NCBI RefSeq assembly: GCF_037198285.1
Contig: NZ_CP147243.1
Coordinates: forward strand, 930,001-994,000
DNA length: 64,000 bases
Reading direction: 5' to 3'
Origin: Haladaptatus sp. DJG-WS-42
GTDB lineage: Archaea; Halobacteriota; Halobacteria; Halobacteriales; Halococcaceae
Below are positions 15,716-26,157 of this stretch, one piece after another. Each line of letters begins with the position of its first letter. Position 1 is the first letter of the stretch. The translations under genes were made by a program, and so were the position numbers. The notes beneath the pieces were generated by a model that did not search any database, was not told the DNA's origin, and saw only the letters and a program-made list of their open reading frames with translations.

Positions 15716-18028
15716 ATGACCGACGTGCGCGAGGAGACCGCGGCGCTGCTCGAAAAACGGCCCGAAATGGCCGACTCACTGGAGCAGGTGCTCGCGGTCG
15801 ATGCACAGCAGGCGACGTGGACGTTCGGCGACATCCCGCTCGACTCCGGTGCGTTCGGCGAAGTCGTCTCCCGCAACATCGTCGAAAAACACGACGACGG
15901 CTATCGCGTGGCAGACCGAAAAGCGGTCAAAGCCGCTCTCACTGGCGAGACCACAACCGAGCGAGCGACGCCGTCAGTTTCGTTCTCGCTCCCCGCCTTC
16001 GACAGACGCGCAGCCGCCCTCCTCGCCGGTGCGCTCGTCTTTCTCGGAGCCGTTCGTTCGCTATTTTTGACCACGGTGTTCCGCGACGGCCACGTCGTCC
16101 TCGGCGCGAACGACCCCTACTACTACCGCTACTGGGTCGAACAAATTGTGACGAACACCAACGGCGTGTTCGACTTCTCCGGGCTCTCTGCGTTCCCCGA
16201 CGCGGTCGCCAAGGGTGAACCTCTCCTCGTCGCCACCCTCTGGTGGGTTTCCTCGTTGTTCGGCGGGATGGACGCGACCGGCCCCGTCCTCGCGCTGTAT
16301 CCCGTCGTTACCGCCGTCATCACGGGCGCGCTTGTCTACCTGCTCGCCACGGAACTGACTGATGACCGGCGCGTGGGCCTCGCAAGCGTCCTCCTGCTCG
16401 CGCTCATCCCCGGCCACGCCCTCCGTACCAGCCTCGGCTTCGCAGACCACCACGCCTTCGACTACCCATGGCTGGCGCTCACGATGCTCGCCGTCGTCAT
16501 TCTCGCACGCCACGGCGCGTTCAATGACCTCAAAACCCGCTCAAAAACGTGGCTCGCAACCGTCGCACTCGGCGTTGGTGTTGCCGGGCAAACCCTCGCG
16601 TGGGAGGCCGGACCGCTCCTCATCGTCCCGATTGGCTGCTACGTTGCTTTCCGCGTGGTCTCAGACGTTCGGGCAGGCCAGTCACCGCTTGCGTCGAACC
16701 TTGCCCTCATCCCGGGATTGGCACTCGGGACACTCCTCACGGGCTTTTTCCACACAAGCTTCGGCTGGCACACGGCACAAGTTGCGTCTGCTCCCGCGTT
16801 TCTCCTCGTCGCCGTCGGTGGCGTGCTCGTCATTGGTGAAGTGGGCTACAGGGCCGGTTTCTCGACTGCGGTACTCGGCACGCTTGAAGCGGTCGGTGCA
16901 GTGGGTGGCGTTCTTGCCTTCCGCGCGCTGCTTCCCGAGTACTGGGCACGCCTCTTGAGTCAGGTTGACCGCCTCATCACCCCACAAAGCATCGTCGAGA
17001 CGGAATCGCTGTTCAACGGCGACTCGATGGGCTTTCTGCTCCTGTTCGGCTTCATCCTCGCGCTCGCGCTCCCGTATATCGGGTGGGCAACGCTCGCGAG
17101 TTACCGCAAGCACCAACCGCAGTGGATTGTCGGCGGAGTGTTCGCGTGGTACTTCTTCGTACTCGCGGGCTTCCAGATTCGCTTCGTCGGCGAGATGGCG
17201 GCGATGACCGCGGTGTTCGCCGGACTCGGCTTCGTCCACGTCGCAGAGCGCGTCGAACTCGCACGCAGGCCAGTACCGTTCCGAGAAACGGTTTCTGCGA
17301 CGCGCGAATCGGTCGAGATTCCCGACACGAAAGCGATTGCCTCGCTCTGTGTGCTGTTTCTCATCATCGCAAGCCTGAGCCTCGTTCAAGTTCCCGTGAA
17401 AATGAATCAGGTGACGACCGACGGCGAACTGTTTGAGACAGCACAGGCCATCGACACCTACGCGGAGGAAGAAGAAATGGCGTACCCCGAGAACTTCGTC
17501 CTGAGTCGCTGGGGGAAAAACCGGATGTTCAACTACTTCGTGAACGGCGAGTCACAGTCCTACGGCTACGCCCAATCGACCTACACGCCGTTCATGCGCG
17601 CGAGCAACAGCAGTGAGTGGTACGGACGGTTGTCGAACCGCGTCGGCTTCGTCGTGACCGAAGATTTAGACTACCCGCCGGGAACGATGCAAAACCGACT
17701 CCACGAACACTTTGGCAGTGAGAGCGAGACTGCGCCCGGCGTCGCCCACTACCAAGCGATTTACAGCACCGAAAGCGGCGCGACGAAGGCGTTCAGACTC
17801 GTCCCCGGCGCAACGATTACCGGCCAAGCCGCGCCAAATGCCACCGTTTCGCTCTCGACGCCGGTAACAATCGACGGCGCATCGTTCGAGTACGAACGAA
17901 CCGTCACCGCGAACGCGAACGGAACCTACCGCGTCACCGTCCCGTATGCGGGGGAGTATTCGGTAAATGGTCAATCGGTCAGCGTGAACGAGACGGCCGT
18001 CGAAACCGGTGAGACGGTTGCTGTGTAA
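15716..18028 (+). CDS. STT3/AglB-like membrane oligosaccharyltransferase paralogue
   Basis: A 770-residue polytopic membrane protein of the STT3/AglB type, which transfers lipid-linked glycans to Asn or other acceptors outside the membrane. Residues 1-85 form a soluble, possibly winged-helix domain before the first helix near 98. DPYYYRY (133-139) looks like the first acidic catalytic motif and ADHHAFDY (243-250) like the second. About ten helices follow. The C-terminal region has [16 protein letters not shown] where canonical AglB carries WWDYG, so acceptor recognition may differ. It ends one base before the convergent aglM gene. It may be a specialised paralogue rather than the general N-glycosylation enzyme. 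Confidence 0.8.
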   Translation: MTDVREETAALLEKRPEMADSLEQVLAVDAQQATWTFGDIPLDSGAFGEVVSRNIVEKHDDGYRVADRKAVKAALTGETTTERATPSVSFSLPAFDRRAAALLAGALVFLGAVRSLFLTTVFRDGHVVLGANDPYYYRYWVEQIVTNTNGVFDFSGLSAFPDAVAKGEPLLVATLWWVSSLFGGMDATGPVLALYPVVTAVITGALVYLLATELTDDRRVGLASVLLLALIPGHALRTSLGFADHHAFDYPWLALTMLAVVILARHGAFNDLKTRSKTWLATVALGVGVAGQTLAWEAGPLLIVPIGCYVAFRVVSDVRAGQSPLASNLALIPGLALGTLLTGFFHTSFGWHTAQVASAPAFLLVAVGGVLVIGEVGYRAGFSTAVLGTLEAVGAVGGVLAFRALLPEYWARLLSQVDRLITPQSIVETESLFNGDSMGFLLLFGFILALALPYIGWATLASYRKHQPQWIVGGVFAWYFFVLAGFQIRFVGEMAAMTAVFAGLGFVHVAERVELARRPVPFRETVSATRESVEIPDTKAIASLCVLFLIIASLSLVQVPVKMNQVTTDGELFETAQAIDTYAEEEEMAYPENFVLSRWGKNRMFNYFVNGESQSYGYAQSTYTPFMRASNSSEWYGRLSNRVGFVVTEDLDYPPGTMQNRLHEHFGSESETAPGVAHYQAIYSTESGATKAFRLVPGATITGQAAPNATVSLSTPVTIDGASFEYERTVTANANGTYRVTVPYAGEYSVNGQSVSVNETAVETGETVAV

Positions 18029-19321
18029 CTACCAGGTCAACCCTTCGTACGTGATGCCCTCGCGCGGGGTGACGATGCGCCGCCCATCGACCACGACGGG
18101 GGTTTCCATTGCGTCGAACTCAGAGTCGAGCGCCGCAAACTCGTCCCAGTCGGTGACGACGAGCGCGCCGTGTGCACCGTCGAGAGCAGCCGCCGCGGAG
18201 GGTGCGTACTCGATGTCGGGAAAGCGAGTGCGCATGTTCTCGGTTGCGACGGGGTCGTAGGCCACCACCGTCGCGCCCCGTTCGAGCAGGCCTTCGATAG
18301 TTGGAATCGCACGCGACTCGCGGATGTCGTCGGTGCCCGGCTTGAACGCAAGTCCGAGGACGGCAACACGCTTGCCGCTGACATCGACATGGTCGTCGAG
18401 CAGCGAGAGCAGTCGGTCGGGTTGGCGGTCGTTTACGTCAACCGCGGCCTGCAACAGTTGGGGTTCGTAGCCCGTGTCACGGGCAGCAGCGATGAGCGCG
18501 GCCACGTCTTTTGGGAAACACGACCCACCCCAGCCAACGCCGCTCCGGAGGAAATGTGGGCCGATGCGCTCGTCTAAGCCAATCGCCTCTGCGACTTCGT
18601 AGGCGTCTACGTCGTAGGCTTTGCAGATGTTTCCGAGTTCGTTGATGAGGCTGATTTTCGCCGCGAGAAAGGCGTTGTTCGCGTACTTTATCATCTCCGC
18701 CTCACGCAGACCCGTTTTCACGACCGGGGCGTCGGTTCGGTCGATGAGCGGCCGGTAGAGCGTTTCGAGAAGGTCGTAGTCCCGAGCTGACTCCGCGCCG
18801 AAGACGAGTTTATCTGGCGTGAGAAAGTCTTCGACCGCAGTCCCTTCCCGAAGGAACTCCGGGTTCATCGCAACGCCAAAGTCCTCGCCTGCGACCTTCC
18901 CCGAGACTTCTTCGAGCAGCGGACGGACGACATCGCCCGTCGTCCCTGGTGTGACCGTGCTTTTGACGACGACGAGGTGGTAGTCGTCTTTTTCGGCGAG
19001 AGCGTCACCGAGCGAGCGCGTCCCGGCTTTCATAATCGAGAGGTCGATAGAGCCGTCGGGGTTCGACGGCGTGGTGAGCGCGAGAAACGTCACGTCTGTC
19101 TCGCGGACTGCGCTGTAGTCGGTCGTCGCGCGAAGCGAGGTTCCCGCGTGTGTTTTGACGAGGTCAGCCAGCCCCGGTTCGTGGATGGGTGCCTCGCCGT
19201 CGTTGAGTTTCGAGACGACTGTCTCGTCGATGTCGATGGCCGTCACGTCGTGGCCAAGGTCTGCGAAGCATGCGGCGATGGTGGTCCCCACGTACCCGCT
19301 CCCCACGATGCTGATGTTCAT
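18029..19321 (-). CDS. aglM: UDP-glucose 6-dehydrogenase (AglM type)
   Basis: An NAD-dependent four-electron dehydrogenase making UDP-glucuronate from UDP-glucose. AglM does this in Haloferax N-glycan synthesis. At 430 residues it has normal length: the Rossmann start [39 protein letters not shown], the catalytic cysteine in [10 protein letters not shown], and [16 protein letters not shown] related UDP-ManNAc dehydrogenase is an alternative, but the pairing with aglF favours UDP-glucose. It is divergent from aglF with 89 bases between starts, so the intergenic space may hold a shared control region. Confidence 0.9.
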   Translation of the reverse strand: MNISIVGSGYVGTTIAACFADLGHDVTAIDIDETVVSKLNDGEAPIHEPGLADLVKTHAGTSLRATTDYSAVRETDVTFLALTTPSNPDGSIDLSIMKAGTRSLGDALAEKDDYHLVVVKSTVTPGTTGDVVRPLLEEVSGKVAGEDFGVAMNPEFLREGTAVEDFLTPDKLVFGAESARDYDLLETLYRPLIDRTDAPVVKTGLREAEMIKYANNAFLAAKISLINELGNICKAYDVDAYEVAEAIGLDERIGPHFLRSGVGWGGSCFPKDVAALIAAARDTGYEPQLLQAAVDVNDRQPDRLLSLLDDHVDVSGKRVAVLGLAFKPGTDDIRESRAIPTIEGLLERGATVVAYDPVATENMRTRFPDIEYAPSAAAALDGAHGALVVTDWDEFAALDSEFDAMETPVVVDGRRIVTPREGITYEGLTW

Positions 19322-19380
19322 TACAGATACTTGTCCGTAATCTGTCTTGAGGATTTGGAATAGTCAGTGCAGTGAGAGGG

Positions 19381-19389
19381 TTTTTAATG
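19381..19389 (+). promoter_or_regulatory. TATA-like box of aglF
   Basis: TTTTTAATG ends 21 bases before the ATG at 19411, placing transcription start at or near the start codon. It lies in the 89-base gap between divergent aglM and aglF. Confidence 0.5.
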
Positions 19390-19410
19390 TAAGAGAACCC
19401 ACCCGATGGT

Positions 19411-20148
19411 ATGCAAGCAGTCGTGCTCGCGGCGGGGAAAGGTACCCGACTGCGACCACTCACGGACGATAAGCCAAAGGGGATGGTCGAGGTTGCAGGA
19501 AAACCAATCTTGACCCATTGTTTCGAGCAATTGAAGAGTCTCGGAGCCACCGAGTTCCACGTCGTCGTCGGCTACAAGAAAGAAGCCATCATCAGCTACT
19601 ACGGCGACGAGTTCGAAGACATTCCAATCACCTACTCCCACCAGCGCGAACAGAACGGCCTCGCCCACGCGCTGTTGACCGTCGAAGAACACATCGACGA
19701 CGACTTCATGCTCATCCTCGGCGACAACATCTTCCGGGCAAACCTTGGGGATGTCGTGAATCGCCAGCGCGAAGAGCGCGCAGACGCGGCCTTCCTCGTC
19801 GAAGAAGTTCCCTGGGAAGAGGCCTCTCGCTACGGGGTCTGTCGGACGAACGCCTACGGCGAGATTATCTCCGTGGTCGAAAAGCCCGCAGAGCCGGAAT
19901 CGAATCTGGTCATGACCGGCTTCTATACGTTCACGCCAGCGATTTTCCACGCCTGTCACCTCGTCCAGCCGTCGAATCGCGGCGAGTACGAACTGAGTGA
20001 GGCAATCGACCTGCTCATCCACTCGGGACGCACCATTGACGCGATTCGAATGGAAGGCTGGCGCGCGGACATTGGCTACCCCGAGGACAGAGAGGCCACG
20101 GAAGCGCGAATTCTCGAAGAAGAAGGCGAGAAAGCGAAAACGGAGTAG
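19411..20148 (+). CDS. aglF: Glucose-1-phosphate uridylyltransferase (AglF type)
   Basis: A sugar nucleotidyltransferase making UDP-glucose from UTP and glucose-1-phosphate, the substrate for AglM. The 245-residue protein has the N-terminal signature MQAVVLAAGKGTRLRPLT, KPKGMVEVAGKPI with the sugar-phosphate lysine, LILGDNIF with the metal Asp, VEKPAEPESN, and GWRADIGYPED. A thymidylyltransferase reading is possible by family, but haloarchaeal AglF proteins look like this and pair with aglM. It converges with the Thr-rich surface protein, with nine bases between stops. Confidence 0.9.
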   Translation: MQAVVLAAGKGTRLRPLTDDKPKGMVEVAGKPILTHCFEQLKSLGATEFHVVVGYKKEAIISYYGDEFEDIPITYSHQREQNGLAHALLTVEEHIDDDFMLILGDNIFRANLGDVVNRQREERADAAFLVEEVPWEEASRYGVCRTNAYGEIISVVEKPAEPESNLVMTGFYTFTPAIFHACHLVQPSNRGEYELSEAIDLLIHSGRTIDAIRMEGWRADIGYPEDREATEARILEEEGEKAKTE

Positions 20149-20157
20149 GCGAGTCGC

Positions 20158-21042
20158 TTAGTTTTCTGGCAGGTCAACGACGATGTAGTGGTGCCCAGCG
20201 CTGAAGTAGCGCGCCTTCGCCCAGATAATCTTCATTTCGGGGTGTTCAGGGGCGGCGTACTCGCCGTCTGGCATCTCGTAGAGCGCCAGTGAGTACCAGC
20301 TGTGGTCTGGGTCACAGCCCTCGTGGACGTAGAAGTCCATGCGAATCGCAGTGTCGTTCACCTCGACACTCTTGAAGTCAACGCACTCGCGGATGAACTC
20401 GCTTTGCCACCCGGTGTTGTGAACGGCTTCGGTGTCGCCGGTGACGATGTTGCCGTTAAACATGTAGATGACTTGGTCGTTGTCGATGTACGACCAGTCA
20501 CGCGTCTTGTTGAAGTACTGGTACGGCCGTCCCGTGACGAGGTAGGCATGGTAGTGGCCAGATTCCGTATCAGTTGAGTACGTCGGCTCTTCTGGCGTTG
20601 GGGTTGGCGTCGGCGTTGGTTCTGCCGTCGTGGTTGGTTGTGCAGTGGTGGTTGGCGTCTGCGTCGTGGTCACCGGCGCGTCAGTCGTCGTCGCGGGCGT
20701 TTCAGTGGTCGTCTCTGAATCATCATCATCAGACGAGCGCCGCGAGCGCTTTCGTTCGGTCGTTGTCACCGGCTCTTCGGTCGTCGTCGGTGTATCTGGC
20801 GACGCGCTGCGCTCGGTCGTCGGCTCCGCCTCAGTCGTGGTCACGGGCGGCGTCGTCGTTGGGGGTGCGCTCGTCGTCGGGTCAGGGGTGACAGGGTCGT
20901 GTGTCACAACGTCATCGAACACGAGGTCTTGGTCGGACGTATCCGGGCCACCAAAGCCCGACAATCCGACGGTGAAACTCACGATGATGAGGAGAACGAA
21001 TGCTCCAACAACAACGCTCGTTGTTCGAAATGGGATCGCCAT
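20158..21042 (-). CDS. Membrane-anchored Thr-rich surface protein
   Basis: A 294-residue protein of unknown function. It begins with a single hydrophobic helix (VVVGAFVLLIIVSFTVGL) and then a long Thr/Pro/Glu-rich linker, probably O-glycosylated, with a short basic-acidic patch (KRSRRSSDDDD). A folded C-terminal domain of about 130 residues follows, rich in Tyr and Trp (SGHYHAYLVTGRPYQYF, DPDHSWYSLALYEMPDGEY). The domain presumably acts at the cell surface. It shares the anchor-plus-Thr-linker plan with the protein at 23500-24243 on the far side of the malic enzyme. I chose the start at 21042 (MAIPFRTT). Confidence 0.7.
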   Translation of the reverse strand: MAIPFRTTSVVVGAFVLLIIVSFTVGLSGFGGPDTSDQDLVFDDVVTHDPVTPDPTTSAPPTTTPPVTTTEAEPTTERSASPDTPTTTEEPVTTTERKRSRRSSDDDDSETTTETPATTTDAPVTTTQTPTTTAQPTTTAEPTPTPTPTPEEPTYSTDTESGHYHAYLVTGRPYQYFNKTRDWSYIDNDQVIYMFNGNIVTGDTEAVHNTGWQSEFIRECVDFKSVEVNDTAIRMDFYVHEGCDPDHSWYSLALYEMPDGEYAAPEHPEMKIIWAKARYFSAGHHYIVVDLPEN

Positions 21043-21219
21043 ACTCTGACTGTCGGGAGTGAAAGATATTGTTACAGGCAGGATACACACCCTGACATGA
21101 CTGTTAGTTGGATATTACAGTCATTCCGGAAAGACCATTTTTCAGAGGAGATTTCGAGTGACGGCGGCGGGCCAGTCAGTGCCTACTTACGTGAAAGACG
21201 TGAAACTGTTCGTCAGTTT

Positions 21220-23475
21220 TCAGGAGGCGTCTTGGGCGTCCACAACTGCGACGGATGCCAGATTGACCACGTCTTTGACTTCGTCGCCGCGCTGGAGGAC
21301 GTGGACGGGTTTGTCCATGCCCACGAGCATTGGGCCAATGGCTTCTGCGCCGCCGAGGCGCTGAAGGAGTTTGTACGCGATGTTCCCCGCCTCCAGATTC
21401 GGGAACACGAGGATGTTGGCGGGTTTGTCTAACGCTGCGAACTCGTAGGTGCCGTGGAGCATCTCCTCGACGACGGCAGTGTCCGCCTGCATTTCCCCAT
21501 CGACGGGGAAATCAACCGTCGGATCAGCACGGAGGAGTTGCGCCGCCCGGCGTGGCTTTCGCGTGCCGTCGTTGTCCACCGAGCCGAAATCAGAGTACGA
21601 CAGGAGTGCCGCGCGCGGTTCGACGTTGAACTTCCGAGCAAGTGTCGCGGTATGTTTCGTAATCTCTGCGAGCACTTCCTCGGTCGGGTCGAGATTGACC
21701 GTCGTGTCCACGCAGAACACCACTCTGTCTTTGAAAGTGAGCATGTACACACCCGCGGCGTACTCGGCGTTTTCTGCAGTGCCGATGACTTGTAGCGGCG
21801 GGCGCAGGGCCGAGGGATAGTGGTGGGTGAGGCCGGTGAGCATTGCGTCTGCATCGCCCATTTCGACCATCACGCTGCTCAGGAAATTGCCGTCAGTGAT
21901 GAGTTCTGCCGCCTCGCGGCGGGTGACGCCTTTGCGCCGCCGGAGTTCGTACAGCCGGTCTGCGTAGGCGTCGAGCGAGTCGCTATCGGGGTCAACGATT
22001 TCCACCTCGTAGTCGAGACCGAGTTCGGCCATCCGCGCCCAGATTTTTCGCCGGTCGCCAATCAGCACTGGCTCTGCGATGCCCTGTTCTTTGAGCTGGG
22101 CGGCGGCACGAATCACCTTGTCGTCGTCGCCTTCTGCAAACACGACGCGTTTTGGGTCGCTCTGGGCTTTGTTGAGGACGACGCGCATCATCTCGCGGGA
22201 TTTCCCGAGACGCGCTTCGAGGCGCTCGCGGTAGGCGTCGAGGTCGATGTGTTGGCGGGCGACGCCGCTTTCCATCGCCGCCTCTGCGACGGCCGAAGAC
22301 ACATCGAACAGTACGCGTGAATCGAGCGGTTTCGGGATGATGTAATCGGGGCCAAACTGGAGTGGGGCGTCGCCGTAGGCTTTCACGACGGCGTCTGGAA
22401 CGTCCTCTTTGGCGAGGTCGGCGAGTGCCTCCGCGGCCGCGACTTTCATCGCCTCGTTGATCTCGCTTGCGCGCACGTCGAGCGCGCCACGGAAGATGAA
22501 CGGGAAGCCGAGAACGTTATTCACCTGATTCGGGTAGTCAGAGCGTCCCGTCGCCATAATCACGTGGTCGTCGCGGGCGGCTTTGGCGTCCTCGTAGGTA
22601 ATTTCGGGGTCAGGGTTTGCCATCGCGAAGATGATGGGGTCTGACGCCATCGAACGCACCATCGATTGGCTTACGATGCCGCCGACAGAGAGCCCAACAA
22701 ACACGTCTGCACCCTCGATGGCGTCTTCGAGGTCTCCCTCGGGGAGGGCTTTTGCGAACGGCTCGTTGTGGGGGTTCAACTCGCCCGCATCGGCACGTTT
22801 TTCGGTGAGGATGCCCCCAATATCGACCATCGTGATGTTCTCGCGTTTCGCGCCGAGTGAGACGTAGAACTTCGCCGTCGCGGTGGCCGCCGCACCCGCT
22901 CCCGAGAACACGATGGTCACGTCTTCGATGGCTTTCTCGGCGATTTCGAGGGCATTGAGGAGGGCGGCCCCGGAGATGATGGCGGTGCCGTGTTGGTCGT
23001 CGTGGAACACGGGAATCGACATGCGCTCGCGAAGTTTCTCCTCGATTTCGAAGCACTCGGGCGCCTTGATATCCTCTAAATTAATGCCTCCAAAGGTGGG
23101 TTCCATCATGGCAACTGACTCGATCATCTTCGCTGGGTCGTCGGTGTCGAGTTCGATGTCGAACACGTCGATGTCGGCGAAGCGTTTGAACAGGACGCCC
23201 TTGCCTTCCATGACGGGTTTCGAGGCCTGTGCGCCGATGTCGCCGAGGCCGAGTACGGCAGAGCCGTTCGAGATGACGCCGACCATGTTGCCTTTCGCGG
23301 TGTAGGTGTAGGCGTCGTCCGGATTTTTCTCGATTTCGAGACACGGCGCGGCCACACCCGGCGAGTACGCCAGACTCAGGTCGCGCTGGGTGTTCGTTGG
23401 TTTTGTCGTCGAAATTTCGAGTTTACCGGGTGGGTCGGTCTGATGATACTCAAGTGCGTCCTCGTCCAGTCCCAT
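21220..23475 (-). CDS. maeB: NADP-dependent malic enzyme with phosphotransacetylase-like domain
   Basis: Converts malate to pyruvate and CO2, giving NADPH. The 751-residue protein joins an N-terminal malic domain ([26 protein letters not shown] with metal ligands), a Rossmann domain ([16 protein letters not shown]) and a C-terminal phosphate-acetyltransferase-like domain from about residue 430 ([17 protein letters not shown] to the end). That fusion is the MaeB architecture, where the last domain is usually regulatory and binds acetyl-CoA rather than acting as an enzyme. Start taken at 23475 (MGLDEDAL). Neighbours are unrelated surface proteins, so it seems to be its own unit. Confidence 0.93.
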   Translation of the reverse strand: MGLDEDALEYHQTDPPGKLEISTTKPTNTQRDLSLAYSPGVAAPCLEIEKNPDDAYTYTAKGNMVGVISNGSAVLGLGDIGAQASKPVMEGKGVLFKRFADIDVFDIELDTDDPAKMIESVAMMEPTFGGINLEDIKAPECFEIEEKLRERMSIPVFHDDQHGTAIISGAALLNALEIAEKAIEDVTIVFSGAGAAATATAKFYVSLGAKRENITMVDIGGILTEKRADAGELNPHNEPFAKALPEGDLEDAIEGADVFVGLSVGGIVSQSMVRSMASDPIIFAMANPDPEITYEDAKAARDDHVIMATGRSDYPNQVNNVLGFPFIFRGALDVRASEINEAMKVAAAEALADLAKEDVPDAVVKAYGDAPLQFGPDYIIPKPLDSRVLFDVSSAVAEAAMESGVARQHIDLDAYRERLEARLGKSREMMRVVLNKAQSDPKRVVFAEGDDDKVIRAAAQLKEQGIAEPVLIGDRRKIWARMAELGLDYEVEIVDPDSDSLDAYADRLYELRRRKGVTRREAAELITDGNFLSSVMVEMGDADAMLTGLTHHYPSALRPPLQVIGTAENAEYAAGVYMLTFKDRVVFCVDTTVNLDPTEEVLAEITKHTATLARKFNVEPRAALLSYSDFGSVDNDGTRKPRRAAQLLRADPTVDFPVDGEMQADTAVVEEMLHGTYEFAALDKPANILVFPNLEAGNIAYKLLQRLGGAEAIGPMLVGMDKPVHVLQRGDEVKDVVNLASVAVVDAQDAS

Positions 23476-23499
23476 ACGACGTATGGGGTAGGCACACAA

Positions 23500-24243
23500 T
23501 TATAAGATGTCCGTCAGCGGGATGTTTTGTGCTGGGGTGGCATTCCACAGCGCGAGGGAGAACAGAATGCCGCCGTCATCGCCATCTTCTCTGTTCTCGT
23601 GGGCATCTTCTTGGGCGTCGTGTTCGTCTTCTAACTGGCTGTGTGCAGCCTCGCGGTCTTCGTGGTGTTGGATGTCGGCTTGGTGGGCGTCGTAGTCGCC
23701 GTACTCTTCGAGGTGGTTTCTGAACTCGAGGCGGTGGTCTCTGAACTTCTCGCGGTGGTCATAGTACGCCTTTACGTGTTCCTCGTGGGCTTTCTCATGT
23801 TTCTTCCACTCGCCCTCTGAGGCGTTCGTTTGGATCAGATACTCGTGTTCTTGTTTCAGTTGCTCGTGGCGCTCTACGAGTTCGTCGTGCTCTGCATCGA
23901 GTTCCGCACGCACCGTTTCGAACTCCTCGTGTTCTTCCTGGGCGTCTTCATCCACCGCTGTGGTCGTCGCCGTGGCTGTGGTCGTAGTCGTCGTGTCGAA
24001 CGGGTCTTCGGTCGTTGTCGTGGTCGTACTCGTCGGCGTTGCGGTTGTCGTTGCCGTCGTGGTCACCGCCTCGGTCGTCGTCTCATTCGAGACGGGCGTG
24101 TCAACCGGAGCGGACGGGCCAAGCGAGGCGAGGACGACGGTGGCCGTCGCACCAAACATGGCCGCGCCTAACAGCATGAGCATCAGATTTGCTTTGCCTC
24201 GCTTGCCGGTCACGAGGGACTTTACAGACGAGAGGCCGCGCAT
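23500..24243 (-). CDS. Membrane-anchored Thr-rich protein with His/Glu-rich coiled coil
   Basis: A 247-residue protein of unknown function. An N-terminal helix (LMLMLLGAAMFGATATVVL) follows a basic stretch and anchors it. A Thr-only linker of about 50 residues is followed by about 120 residues very rich in Glu, His, Asp and Lys with heptad-like helices (DELVERHEQLKQEHEYL, HHEDREAAHSQLEDEHD). The His/Glu density could allow metal or proton binding. The tail (ILFSLALWNATPAQN) is hydrophobic. Starts at 24243 or 24270 are both possible. It shares its general plan with the protein at 20158-21042. Confidence 0.65.
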   Translation of the reverse strand: MRGLSSVKSLVTGKRGKANLMLMLLGAAMFGATATVVLASLGPSAPVDTPVSNETTTEAVTTTATTTATPTSTTTTTTEDPFDTTTTTTATATTTAVDEDAQEEHEEFETVRAELDAEHDELVERHEQLKQEHEYLIQTNASEGEWKKHEKAHEEHVKAYYDHREKFRDHRLEFRNHLEEYGDYDAHQADIQHHEDREAAHSQLEDEHDAQEDAHENREDGDDGGILFSLALWNATPAQNIPLTDIL

Positions 24244-24379
24244 AGTCGGTCCTTTTTGCCTGACCACCATTATTACGCGGCGGGTAAGCGAGTCAAGGCT
24301 CTGACGTGTACGAGCCGTCCTCTCTGTGTGGTGACTGGTTGCTTTCCAAGCGAGGAAACGCACGTTGGTACTGGTCGTA

Positions 24380-25552
24380 TCAGAGGCCGATATTGAACAC
24401 TCGGTTTATGAGAACGCCACCCACGCCAATGGCCATCACTCCGGCGAGGAGCGCGAACGCGACCGACCACCCGGCGACGTCAGAGAGGGTGCCAACGACG
24501 ACGCTTCCGAGCGCGCCAAGGAGAACGTAGATCGTCCGCATGAAACCAAAGCCTGCACCCTGCTCTGCGGTGGTGAGCGCGTCCATCAATCGCGCCTGGA
24601 GTGGCGCACCCCAGCTCATCGCAAGTCCGATACAGACGATGGCTCCGCCGAGGGTGAGCCACGAGTCACCGACGACGAGCAGGCTATAGCCCACGACGCC
24701 CGCACCCATGCACACCGCGACGGCGATGTCGCGGGGGATGCGGTCTGAGATGGTTCCCATGAGCGGCTGTGAGACGCCTTGGACCACGAAATACGCGGAG
24801 AACACGAGTCCGGCCGTCGTCCGAGAGGTTCCCTGATACTGCTCGAAAAACGCCGAGAGAAACGACGCCGTTGCCTGCCACGCGAACGCTCCGAGCACCG
24901 CGAGCGCCACCATGAACGCAATATCCGGGCGGGCAAGCAACGAGAGTAAGGGGCCGGGAGCGAGCCGCTGTCGAATCGAGGTCTCGGGCTGTGAAGGGGC
25001 CGTTGGGCGAACCTGCCACGCGAACACGACGAGGACCGGAAGTGCGACGACGGCACCGAGACCGAGGGCGTAGCGCCAGCCGTACACCGACCCGACGTAG
25101 GCGGCGGCGACAGGTGCGAGGAGTCCGGCGACGGGCGCACCGACACCATGGACGCCGATTGCCCGCCCAATGTTGTCGAACTGGCGAGTGAGCAACATCG
25201 TTGCAGGGCTGTAGTGGAGACCCGCGCCCGCGCCGAGGACGATGGCGAAGACGACGAACGTGAGAAACGAGGGAGCTGCCGCGAGCAGGAGGCTTGCGAC
25301 GGCTGTGAGGCCAACGGCCGTGAGAATTACGCGGCGCTCGCCGTAGCGGTCTGCGACGATGCCGCTCGGAAACTGCGAGAGGGCGTAGGCCATCCACATC
25401 CCCGTGAGCGCCCCGCCAACGGCGCTGTTGGTCACGTCGAAACTCGCCGTAATCGCCGGGACGACGGGGCTGATGACGAGGCGAGCCACCATGGTGCCGA
25501 AAAAGGCGAGCGTACAGAGGAGCAGCACCGAGCGGCGGTATGGCCAGCGCAT
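24380..25552 (-). CDS. Major facilitator superfamily transporter
   Basis: A 390-residue transporter with about twelve membrane helices. The loop 2-3 signature is present as SGIVADRYGERRVIL, and the second-half counterpart as MGTISDRIPRDIA. The symmetric two-bundle layout with a central hydrophilic loop (RPTAPSQPETSIRQ) fits the family. Substrate cannot be predicted, although drug or metabolite efflux members look alike. Upstream lies an AT-rich gene-poor stretch and downstream, on the same strand, the Thr-rich coiled-coil protein after 136 bases. Confidence 0.85.
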   Translation of the reverse strand: MRWPYRRSVLLLCTLAFFGTMVARLVISPVVPAITASFDVTNSAVGGALTGMWMAYALSQFPSGIVADRYGERRVILTAVGLTAVASLLLAAAPSFLTFVVFAIVLGAGAGLHYSPATMLLTRQFDNIGRAIGVHGVGAPVAGLLAPVAAAYVGSVYGWRYALGLGAVVALPVLVVFAWQVRPTAPSQPETSIRQRLAPGPLLSLLARPDIAFMVALAVLGAFAWQATASFLSAFFEQYQGTSRTTAGLVFSAYFVVQGVSQPLMGTISDRIPRDIAVAVCMGAGVVGYSLLVVGDSWLTLGGAIVCIGLAMSWGAPLQARLMDALTTAEQGAGFGFMRTIYVLLGALGSVVVGTLSDVAGWSVAFALLAGVMAIGVGGVLINRVFNIGL

Positions 25553-26157
25553 CTACTGGTGGTTCAGCGATGGCGAGGTTTACTCGTTCTGTTCGCGAGC
25601 GAGACCTCGTCTCCTGCGCCCAGGTTATTTATTCTGTGCTTTACGTGATGAAATGTAGTTATGTTCGATTTGATTACGTTGACCGTGTTCGGAGGCGAGT
25701 CGGCTGCTCGCAGGTCGTGTTTGTGACGAGGACTGATAGCTATCCAGACTGGTCTAGGCAGCTAAACTATCGATACGGAGTTTTAGGCTCGACCGGTGCA
25801 GCGCACTGAGAGGGTCAGTGAAACGCGCAAAAGAAAGCCGTGCAGTCACTGTGTTTGTCCCACCACAAGAAACACCAGTCGAGGGAAAAGAGCCGGCGAG
25901 ATTGGAGGAGATTGTGACCGAGTGTGGTACGATGCTACAGAAATCCAAATCGAAGAAGTTGTGAGAGCTACAGAGTTACACGAGTTACCAAACAAAAAAT
26001 AAATAAATGAATTCGATTTAATCGCATCATTTCTGGTCAAACGCACTCAAAAATATCCTGTCAAGCCCATTTATTTGATATTCAGATACAAAATTCAGCG
26101 AATGTCCGTTTTAGTGAGCGGATAATAAACACCGACAGGAGTGAAGGAACCGATGGA
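25553..26157. other. AT-rich intergenic stretch without a clear gene
   Basis: About 600 bases between the divergent MFS and aspartoacylase-like genes. Composition drops to AT-rich after about 25620. The only coding-like signal is a broken frame at 25818-26002 (listed separately). Near the right end, AT-rich blocks at about 26000-26095 may hold the promoter of the plus-strand gene. Confidence 0.6.
25818..26002 (+). pseudogene. Possible frameshifted small gene remnant
   Basis: Two overlapping frames each look protein-like for part of their length. The first starts at a GTG at 25818 (VKRAKESRAVTVFVPPQET, then PARLEEIVTECG) and turns poor after that point. The next frame carries on with YDATEIQIEEVVRATELHEL and ends at a TAA at 26002. 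A single-base shift near 25928 would join them. No family was recognised; chance is a serious alternative. Confidence 0.2.

Noticed and set aside
23960-24304. Plus-strand Val-rich frame opposite the Thr-rich linker
   Set aside because: Val runs are the antisense reading of Thr codons; not a real protein. The same holds for frames at about 20630-21049 and 35617-35916.
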